Below, one piece after another: positions 1 to 6,506 of a stretch of DNA of 17,797 nucleotides. Source of the stretch: Alphaproteobacteria bacterium (GTDB lineage Bacteria > Pseudomonadota > Alphaproteobacteria > UBA3830). Positions within the stretch are counted from its first letter, which is position 1; each line of letters opens with the position of its first letter. Below the pieces are notes generated by a model that saw nothing but the letters and a program-made list of their open reading frames with translations, made no database searches and had not been told where the DNA came from. The position numbers and the translations under genes were made by a program. The stretch lies in assembly GCA_025998735.1 (NCBI GenBank), contig BNWJ01000019.1:1-17797 (forward strand). Direction: 5' to 3'.

Positions 1-238
1 GAATGATATGCATAATAAAAGTTTCATTGTACTTTGACGTTTGATTGCTGAGTCCTATACTTTCGACCTGTTCTTCAATTTCAAATGCGGCTTCAGAAAC
101 TGGAGCTTTCTTGAGCTTGGTTGCCAACATATAATTGCTTAATATCCGTACCGACAGTCGTTTTGCGTACGGAAATGCCAGCATAAACGCGCAGATAGTA
201 GCAAAATAACAGATAATATCAATGAAGAACAACGACAT
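1..238 (-). CDS. tadC: TadC-like pilus assembly membrane protein, N-terminal part (cut by window edge)
   Basis: An open frame starts at the ATG at 238 and runs without a stop to base 1, giving 79 codons of N-terminus. The protein begins MSLFFIDIICYFATICAFML, a membrane segment, followed by a basic stretch and then a polar region. The ATG lies two bases after the tadB stop, which suggests translational coupling. In tad loci the gene after tadB is normally tadC, a second inner-membrane platform protein with a type II secretion F domain; that domain would lie beyond the edge. The identification rests on position and on the membrane-anchored N-terminus, because no diagnostic motif is in view. It is partial only because the window ends. 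Confidence 0.75.
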   Translation of the reverse strand, partial: MSLFFIDIICYFATICAFMLAFPYAKRLSVRILSNYMLATKLKKAPVSEAAFEIEEQVESIGLSNQTSKYNETFIMHII

Positions 239-240
239 TC

Positions 241-1242
241 CTATACCTTTACTGATGCTATTTTCATCATGACAAAAGTTCCAATTGAAAATAAAACGAT
301 TCCCGACTTGAGAAGTGTTTGCCCCGCACCTGGTTTGATCAACGTTTCCATGTGACTTGGATTAACAAACATCATGATTCCTGCAAAAACAAACGGCAAT
401 GCACTTATGACAATTGCGGACATTCTCGCTTCAGACGACATTGCTTTTACCTTTAATCCAAATTCCAATCTTTTCCTCACAAGACTTGATAAATTAGTTA
501 AGATTTCCACCAGAACGCCGCCATTTTCCATCTGAAGCACGAGAGCAACGACTAGGAATCTAAACTCTTCTATGTTTATTCTGTTTGCGGCTTCAACTAA
601 AACTTCATCGGGTTTTATTCCCATATCAAATTTCTGACTTATGGTTCTGTATTCGCTGGCTATTGGATCTATGGATTCTATGCTTACTAATTTTATCACA
701 CGTGAAATGTTAAGGCCCGCCTTTACTCCTCTGATCATCATATCGATGGCGTCTGGAAACTGCTGTAGAAAAAGACTTTTCCTTTTGGACGCCTGGGATG
801 CGAAAAAATTGTAGACTAGGTACATGCCAGCAGGCATTCCGGATATTATGCAGATAAAAAAATCTGTAAATTCAAAATATATTAATACGCTCGTGAGCAC
901 AACTCCGCTAGCAAGACATATCGCCATGAACATATTGGTGGAAACATCCACTATTCCAGCCTTTTTCATTATTACTCTTACTTTATCAATAGCTGTATCT
1001 GCGGAATTTTCAGCCTGTGTACTCCATTCCTCATTTTCTGCCATCATAAATGTTGACATTTTTTCTACGCTCGTTTCCATTAGTGTTTCCCGCTGTTTTG
1101 CAAGTATCCTTAGCCTTTTGTCGATTTTTTTTCTGTATAAAGCATCGTTTTCGGATCTTGCAAAGAGCCTCGATAGCAAAAGAAAGCAAAAGAAAGCAAC
1201 CACAAAGGATGTGGACAGATCAAAAATAGTATTCATCTTCAT
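241..1242 (-). CDS. tadB: TadB, Tad pilus inner-membrane platform protein
   Basis: TadB is one of two polytopic membrane proteins that form the inner-membrane platform on which the CpaF ATPase acts to assemble Flp pili. About 333 residues are encoded, the usual length. An N-terminal membrane segment lies near residues 11-28 and two more near 103-146. A cytoplasmic type II secretion F domain follows at about 163-290, including QFPDAIDMMIRGVKAGLNI and the downstream ENGGVLVEIL, both typical of the family. Two membrane segments close the protein. The frame could open at a TTG at 1245, but ATGs at 1242 and 1236 sit better behind the AAGGAAAGG purine run, so either ATG is likely. The start overlaps the end of cpaF by about 20 bases, indicating coupled translation. 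Confidence 0.93.
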   Translation of the reverse strand: MKMNTIFDLSTSFVVAFFCFLLLSRLFARSENDALYRKKIDKRLRILAKQRETLMETSVEKMSTFMMAENEEWSTQAENSADTAIDKVRVIMKKAGIVDVSTNMFMAICLASGVVLTSVLIYFEFTDFFICIISGMPAGMYLVYNFFASQASKRKSLFLQQFPDAIDMMIRGVKAGLNISRVIKLVSIESIDPIASEYRTISQKFDMGIKPDEVLVEAANRINIEEFRFLVVALVLQMENGGVLVEILTNLSSLVRKRLEFGLKVKAMSSEARMSAIVISALPFVFAGIMMFVNPSHMETLIKPGAGQTLLKSGIVLFSIGTFVMMKIASVKV

Positions 1243-2575
1243 CAACCTTTCCTTGCTCGACCATCAACTTTTTCATGATCTCAAGTAATTCCTTATCCAG
1301 GCCGTATGTGATGGCTTTCTCCAGAAAAGCCGGCTTTTCAGTTCCAGCTTCAAATTTTCCAAAAACGCGATGATCAGCATCTTCTCCCAAAGGAACAAAT
1401 TTAAACAAATGTTGGTACTCTATATCCCCACGTTCACTAAGCCCTGTGACCTCGACAATTTCCGTGATTTTCCTAGAACCATCATGTAGGCGCTCGGTTT
1501 GCACGACCAGATTTACGGCTCCTGCTATTTGGGCTCTAACGATCTCGCTCGGAAGACCAAATCCAGACATCGCCACCATGTTTTCCAAACGAATAAATGC
1601 TTCTTTAGCTTTGTTGGCGTGGATGGTGGACATGGATCCGTCGTGTCCCGTATTCATGGCCTGCAACATATCGATACATTCCGTACCGCGGACCTCTCCT
1701 ATGACTATTCGATCCGGCCTCATACGAAGCGCGTTCTTGACGAGATCGCGGATTGTAATTTCGCCCTTGCCCTCGATGTTAGGCGGACGGCTCTCCAATC
1801 TGACGACGTGTGGCTGCTGCAGTTTTAACTCCGCAGCGTCTTCACACGTCACGATTCTTTCTCGGGGATCTATCAACTGAGATAATGCGTTCAGTAGCGT
1901 GGTTTTTCCAGATCCAGTGCCACCTGAAACTATGATATTCAAGCCACAGGTGGAAGCAATTTGCAAAACTCTTACCATCTCCTCCGTCAAACTTCCATGA
2001 GCAGCCAATCCAGCGAGCGTTATGGCTTTTTTGGAGAATTTACGAATTGAAATCGATGCACCATCAAGTGCGATTGGCGGAGCGACAATGTTAACGCGAC
2101 TTCCATCTGGCAATCTTGCATCGCAAAGAGGACTCGAGGTGTCAACGCGTCTTCCGACTCTATGGGCGATTCTCTGCGCAATTTGCAAAAGATGTGACTC
2201 ATCTCTAAATTTCGCCTGAGCCAACCGCATTAGTCCTTTTTTTTCATAATATATTTGGTACGGACCATTTACGACAATATCTGATATTTCTTCGTCTTCC
2301 AGCAGAGGTTCCAGCGGCCCTAGACCAATCATATCGTCCACAAGACCTCTGGCCACCAAGATTTGCTCTTTCTTGGTGATCTGCGCTCTTCTTTCCTGAG
2401 CAAAATCGAAAACGAAATTCTCTATTTCTATGCGTAACTCTTGCGGAGTCAGCTTGAAAGCCGAAGCCAGATTGATTCTGTTGAGCATAGTATCATGTGC
2501 TTCTTTTCTGAACACAGTTAATACCGGAGATTCTTCCGCTGCTCCACTATTTTCACTATCTGCATCATGAGCCAT
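1220..2575 (-). CDS. cpaF: CpaF/TadA, Tad pilus assembly motor ATPase
   Basis: This is the hexameric secretion ATPase (VirB11/GspE superfamily) that powers Flp pilus assembly from the cytoplasmic face. The 451-residue length is normal for CpaF. An N-terminal domain (about 30-170) includes DDMIGLGPLEPLLEDEEISD, characteristic of the family. The Walker A motif GGTGSGKT is at 218-225, an acidic box CEDAAEL at 244-250, the Walker B region RIVIGEVRG at 289-297, and the His box HDGSMSTIHAN at 311-321. All catalytic motifs are intact. The ATG is preceded by GGAG six bases upstream. It lies 15 bases after cpaE, and its 3' end overlaps tadB. Confidence 0.98.
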   Translation of the reverse strand: MAHDADSENSGAAEESPVLTVFRKEAHDTMLNRINLASAFKLTPQELRIEIENFVFDFAQERRAQITKKEQILVARGLVDDMIGLGPLEPLLEDEEISDIVVNGPYQIYYEKKGLMRLAQAKFRDESHLLQIAQRIAHRVGRRVDTSSPLCDARLPDGSRVNIVAPPIALDGASISIRKFSKKAITLAGLAAHGSLTEEMVRVLQIASTCGLNIIVSGGTGSGKTTLLNALSQLIDPRERIVTCEDAAELKLQQPHVVRLESRPPNIEGKGEITIRDLVKNALRMRPDRIVIGEVRGTECIDMLQAMNTGHDGSMSTIHANKAKEAFIRLENMVAMSGFGLPSEIVRAQIAGAVNLVVQTERLHDGSRKITEIVEVTGLSERGDIEYQHLFKFVPLGEDADHRVFGKFEAGTEKPAFLEKAITYGLDKELLEIMKKLMVEQGKVDEDEYYF

Positions 2576-2590
2576 TTATGTCTCCATATT

Positions 2591-3838
2591 TTATTTGGCA
2601 GAGCTGCTTCCAATCCAACCAAGCACAGTACTTTTTATCTTTTCTAGTGGACTTACTTCTTGTTCCTGCAACTCTTCCGTGAGTTGTTTGAGATCTTTTT
2701 TCCCCACAAGATCGATGGTAATACTTTCGAGAACATCAGTAAGCGGATTGCTGGAAATAGCTAGTGGCTGACCAATATTTGCAGCTGCCAGCGCTACACC
2801 TTCATCCAACGGCATCATATAGTCTATTTTTCTATCGATAACGTTTTCAAAAGATGCATTAGTTAACGCTCCAGCACTTGAGAGCCCAACTTTATTGGCA
2901 ATTATTACAATTCTGCTTGTCGATTGTTCAGATGCCAAAAATTCCAAAAAGCGAGCAGTGTTTTGTGCGGATGTTATGCTCATCTCAACCATAAAAACGA
3001 TTGTATCTGCCTTTTTCATGGCTACATTGTTAATTCCAGAAACATTTCTTGGAGCATCCATCAAAACATAGTTAAACTGCTTTTTTATCGAATTTATGAG
3101 AGCACCGAATGCCGCCAGATTAAATTCCGTCTCCCGCGCAAGATCTTCCAAACCGCCAAGATAAAACAACCTCTTGTCATACCTTTTTATAATTGTTTCA
3201 ATGAAATAACCGTCTATTTTTTCAGGTGATTCTAACATATTCAAATATGAATTTTCCGCCTTTATGTCTAGCATTAGGTGCACTGCTCCAAACAGAAAAT
3301 CCAGATCCATTAACATGGTCTGTTTGAAATGTCTATTTGCCAGTATCCATCCGATATTGATACTTGTTGTTGTTGCTCCTGCACCCCCTACGGAATTCGT
3401 GAAATAAATTAGTTTACCTGTTTTCTCATGAGTTTCGAATTTCTTTTCGCTACTTGCATCATCAATGGCCTTTTTCAACAACGTTGTATTTATCGGTTTC
3501 ACCAGATAATCGGAGACGCCAAGACTCATAAGATCCCTAAATAAACCAACATCGTTTTTGCTTCCTATGGTTATAATATTCATACTAGGAACACCGGAAT
3601 CGATGATTTTACCAAGATCGCTCATTGGTAATTCAGAATTCGATATATCAACAATAATAGTTTTTGGACTTCTGTTGTTTTTTAAATATTCGATTGCTTC
3701 ATCTGAAGAACCGTCTATAACTTCGGCATAGCCAATGTTGCTATCCTTTATGAAAGTCAGAATTACTTGTTTAGATACCGGATCTGTTACAAACCCCACT
3801 AGATTATGAGGTAAATTATTTGAACTACTTACTGCCAT
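2591..3838 (-). CDS. cpaE: CpaE/TadZ, pilus-localising ParA/MinD-like ATPase with receiver domain
   Basis: CpaE/TadZ places the Tad machine in the cell, often at a pole. The 415 residues contain an N-terminal receiver-like domain (about 13-130) and a C-terminal ParA/MinD-like ATPase domain (about 140-380). In the receiver part the expected phospho-acceptor is present (D64 in TIIVDIS), as are an early acidic residue (D19), a Ser at the switch position (S93) and the conserved Lys (K114 in YLVKPI). The ATPase P-loop is the atypical CpaE form SVGGAGATTTS at 149-159, lacking the ParA signature Lys. LMDLDFLFG (176-184) and a Walker B-like YVLMDAP (257-263) are present. AAGGAG precedes the ATG by eight bases. 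It follows cpaD by 34 bases. Confidence 0.94.
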   Translation of the reverse strand: MAVSSSNNLPHNLVGFVTDPVSKQVILTFIKDSNIGYAEVIDGSSDEAIEYLKNNRSPKTIIVDISNSELPMSDLGKIIDSGVPSMNIITIGSKNDVGLFRDLMSLGVSDYLVKPINTTLLKKAIDDASSEKKFETHEKTGKLIYFTNSVGGAGATTTSINIGWILANRHFKQTMLMDLDFLFGAVHLMLDIKAENSYLNMLESPEKIDGYFIETIIKRYDKRLFYLGGLEDLARETEFNLAAFGALINSIKKQFNYVLMDAPRNVSGINNVAMKKADTIVFMVEMSITSAQNTARFLEFLASEQSTSRIVIIANKVGLSSAGALTNASFENVIDRKIDYMMPLDEGVALAAANIGQPLAISSNPLTDVLESITIDLVGKKDLKQLTEELQEQEVSPLEKIKSTVLGWIGSSSAK

Positions 3839-3872
3839 AGACCATACTCCTTATTTAATAAATCTAAACCAT

Positions 3873-4586
3873 TTACAACTTCTGCGTACTAGTACCGCCG
3901 CTTGTACTTACTGATGACGACATAGCATCAGTCGCAGCCTTTGTTACCGGCCCCTTATATTTCCTTGGCACAACAAGATCGGCATCATTTGCAATCATTT
4001 CTCTCAAATTGTATTTATCAGCAACACCGAACTTGGGTAGATTTTTATTTGTATCCATATCACCTATATATTCTGACCAAGGCGAGCAATCTACCTCCTT
4101 AACATCGTATTCCAAAACATCTACGCGAACTCCGCTTTGGGCACCGTCGCACACCGCTGTTCCAGAATAGATAACTCGGCTATTTATGAATCCAGCTTTA
4201 TACGCAATTGACAGAACTTTGTTCCGAATTTTGTCTTTGATATTATTCTCTATTGGCCTGTCTACGATTATAGCAAAAGATGTGTTATCAATTCCTTTAG
4301 CTCGCGAATCACTCAAAAGTTTCTCGATTTTTAAAATATCCGTCTTACTCAGCTCATATTTTTTATTTAACTCAAAAAATTCGGATTTTTTGCTTTCGGT
4401 TACATCTAGCTCGCAAACTTCCGGAACATAACCATCATCAACTTTGTATTGCTTTTCACATCCAACCAATAGCGCAAATGCAATAACCAAAGTGGTTACA
4501 CCACTGGCATTTATTCGTGCTGATTCTGTTTCAATGCAGAGAACGCCCGTATTGCCGGCACTCTCATCTTTAGTGTGTATAAACAT
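3873..4586 (-). CDS. cpaD: CpaD-family pilus biogenesis lipoprotein
   Basis: CpaD is an outer-membrane lipoprotein of the alphaproteobacterial Tad system, thought to assist the CpaC secretin. The 237 residues include a hydrophobic stretch ending in a lipobox, LVGC, with C43 as the predicted lipid-bearing residue. The C-terminal half carries the family signature DCSPW, then FGVADKYNLREMIANDADLV, which matches the usual CpaD pattern of a Cys/Trp pair followed by an N/L-A-x-M-v-x-N-P/D-x-D-L block. A good ribosome site (AGAGG, five bases spacing) supports the ATG at 4586, but this leaves about 30 polar residues before the hydrophobic core, longer than usual. An internal TTG start near residue 33 would remove that core, so the long form is preferred. 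It lies 23 bases after cpaC. Confidence 0.85.
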   Translation of the reverse strand: MFIHTKDESAGNTGVLCIETESARINASGVTTLVIAFALLVGCEKQYKVDDGYVPEVCELDVTESKKSEFFELNKKYELSKTDILKIEKLLSDSRAKGIDNTSFAIIVDRPIENNIKDKIRNKVLSIAYKAGFINSRVIYSGTAVCDGAQSGVRVDVLEYDVKEVDCSPWSEYIGDMDTNKNLPKFGVADKYNLREMIANDADLVVPRKYKGPVTKAATDAMSSSVSTSGGTSTQKL

Positions 4587-4609
4587 ATAAACCTCTTTTT
4601 GTTACTTCA

Positions 4610-6238
4610 TCATCTAAGGGAAAATCCTGCGCCACTTCCCTTAACGGAAACTCCTGCGCTACTTCTTCCTTTCTTTCTGTTTTTGTGAAATTTCCTGGTC
4701 AAGATTGATTCCAAAGGAGAATATAATCTAGGAGCCATTTCAACAGGAGTTTTCAATTTCTTTGAAGAAGGTTTCACTATGTAAGGCGTAACAATAATCA
4801 CAAGTTCCTTCTCTGTCTTTTGTACAGCGTTCTGGCGAAATAACGATCCAAACAGAGGTAGATCAGCCAAAAATGGAGTTTCAGAAGAAGTGGAGTTCTG
4901 AGTTGTCTGGAGCAAGCCTGCTATTGCCAGACTCTCGCCACTTCCCAACTCCACAGTGGTCGAGACTTCTTTAGTCGTAAGTGCCGGAATTCCGGTAGAA
5001 CCTGGTGCTACGGTGCTAACTTTAGGAGTAACTTTTATGGTAATTCTGTCTTCCGATATAACCACCGGCGTAAAATCTATGGATGTACCCCACGTTTTGA
5101 ATTCTGTTGTAGCGGCACCGCCATTAGGCTGAGTAACAAGATATCCTTGTTCTCCACCAGATTGAAACGTCGCACTAGTACCGGACATAGCCACCAACGT
5201 CGGCTCTGCCAAAATAGATGCAAAAGACTCGTTTGCTAAAGCATCCAGCAGTCCAGAGAGTCCACTTTTTCCACCTACATGCGCCACCCAACGTCCACCT
5301 TTTATATTTGTGGCCAAAAGTCCGCCCTCTTTGGCCATTTCTTCCCCCGTTGCCGCTGTGCCCAAAAAGGCGCTCGAATCTCCAGCTACAAAGCCATAGC
5401 TAGTACCTGCCACATCTTTGCTGGCTGATATTGCTCTCCAGTTAATCCCCAAGCTCTTGGTCAACTCTCTGGTAACTTCCGCAATTTTTACCTTTAACAG
5501 AACCTGAGTAGATGTTTCGATTGTCAATTTGTTGACAACTTTGGCCTTGTCAACAAATCTTCCGACGATTTCCATTACATCTGAAGCGGTTTCCGGCGAA
5601 GGCACTCTCCCTTTTACAATTAACGAACTGTCTATGGACATCAATTCAACGCTAGTATCCGGATACATCTCGCTAATCGCTTCTTTAATTGTTTCCAGCG
5701 GATATGTGACACGCACCTTGCAATCGACCAGAGCTCTTCCGTCTCTAGAATTTATGACAAGACTCGTAACTCCCGCGGCCAACCCAATAACGTACAGCGA
5801 ATTATCGTTCAGCATCTGAACATCGAGAACCGTAGGATCCGGAATGAATATTTCTTTGATTTTTTCATTCAATTTTATGAAATTTACGGAATTTATTTCG
5901 ATTTCCCTGATTATTGCTTTGCTGATGCGTAGTTCTTCCCTTTTTCCTTTATTCTTTGTTGTTGGAGTACCTTTGGCTTTCGTCACCGGTGGCGCGCCTT
6001 TGGCCATCACTTGTTTCTTCTTTGGCTTTTTTTCAGAAGGTATGTCTTCATTCTTCTTTTCATCTGCCTTTTCGTCCTCCTTTTCATCCTCCTCTTCCTC
6101 TTCCTCCTCTTCTTCGTCATCACCATCTGAAATAGCCTTAACAGCGTCTTTGCTATCATCGTTAGGAGCAGCATTAATATCGGCAACAAAGAATGAAAGC
6201 GCAATAATGCCTATATAGACAAAACACATTTTTCTCAT
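4610..6238 (-). CDS. cpaC: CpaC/RcpA, Tad pilus outer-membrane secretin
   Basis: This protein forms the outer-membrane secretin channel through which the Flp pilus leaves the cell. From the ATG at 6238 it has 542 residues. It starts with a signal peptide (MRKMCFVYIGIIALSFFVAD, cleavage near residue 23). A very acidic then Lys-rich segment (about 38-100), with a run of nine Glu, follows. Next comes the pilus N-terminal domain (about 110-190), a BON-like domain (about 200-260) and the secretin core (about 330-515) with LAEPTLVAMSG and the beta-rich TIKVTPKVS region. The tail is Lys/Arg/Ser/Gly-rich. The frame is open upstream to 6313, but that extension lies in a repeat and would bury the signal peptide. 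A GAGG lies 11 bases before the chosen ATG. The acidic linker is unusual for CpaC. Confidence 0.95.
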   Translation of the reverse strand: MRKMCFVYIGIIALSFFVADINAAPNDDSKDAVKAISDGDDEEEEEEEEEDEKEDEKADEKKNEDIPSEKKPKKKQVMAKGAPPVTKAKGTPTTKNKGKREELRISKAIIREIEINSVNFIKLNEKIKEIFIPDPTVLDVQMLNDNSLYVIGLAAGVTSLVINSRDGRALVDCKVRVTYPLETIKEAISEMYPDTSVELMSIDSSLIVKGRVPSPETASDVMEIVGRFVDKAKVVNKLTIETSTQVLLKVKIAEVTRELTKSLGINWRAISASKDVAGTSYGFVAGDSSAFLGTAATGEEMAKEGGLLATNIKGGRWVAHVGGKSGLSGLLDALANESFASILAEPTLVAMSGTSATFQSGGEQGYLVTQPNGGAATTEFKTWGTSIDFTPVVISEDRITIKVTPKVSTVAPGSTGIPALTTKEVSTTVELGSGESLAIAGLLQTTQNSTSSETPFLADLPLFGSLFRQNAVQKTEKELVIIVTPYIVKPSSKKLKTPVEMAPRLYSPLESILTRKFHKNRKKGRSSAGVSVKGSGAGFSLR

Positions 6239-6256
6239 GACACGACATTCCTCATA

Positions 6257-6381
6257 AAATTGAGGATGCGAGTTTTTTTGAACTGGATTCCTACGCCGCT
6301 GCGCGCCGAACATGCGTTATGTATATACAAAATTAAATTGAGAATATGGATTTTGTTCCACTGGATCCCTACGTCGCTACG
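6257..6381. repeat. Partial direct duplication, two 47-base copies, in the cpaB-cpaC gap
   Basis: Bases 6257-6303 and 6335-6381 align without gaps over 47 positions with about 36 identities. Both begin AAATTGAG and both end with a CTGGATYCCTACGYCGCTRCG block. The second copy's end is also the left arm of the palindromic element that starts at 6361, so the first copy looks like the left flank of a second, truncated element. The block lies between the cpaB stop and the cpaC start and would be transcribed as part of the operon leader for cpaC. Confidence 0.7.
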
Positions 6382-6464
6382 TTCCCCTGGATGACAAAAA
6401 ACGCTAAAACTACCGTCATACAGAGACACTTGTGTCGTGGCCCCGAAGGGGCGTAGGAATCCAG
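6361..6464. repeat. Palindromic dispersed element, copy A, between cpaB and cpaC
   Basis: This 104-base element is bounded by inverted arms: CTGGATCCCTACG at the left, and CGTAGGAATCCAG at the right (12 of 13 pair). Inside are CTGGATGACA, the self-complementary GACACTTGTGTC, and a GGCCCCGAAGGGGC hairpin. A second copy with the same order of motifs is at 17557-17666. The shared core CAGAGACACTYGTGTCGT differs at one base. The structure resembles the short palindromic repeats common in Rickettsiales-like and related genomes, but I cannot assign a named family. In the operon transcript it could fold and alter the ratio of cpaB to downstream mRNA. Confidence 0.8.
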
Positions 6465-6506
6465 AAAAAAGAAACCCCAACTTCTCATCTTGAATATGTA
6501 TCATTA

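Noticed and set aside
6239..6313. Upstream in-frame extension of cpaC by 25 codons
   Set aside because: It runs through repeat sequence and would place a polar segment before the signal peptide; the ATG at 6238 gives a standard secreted start.
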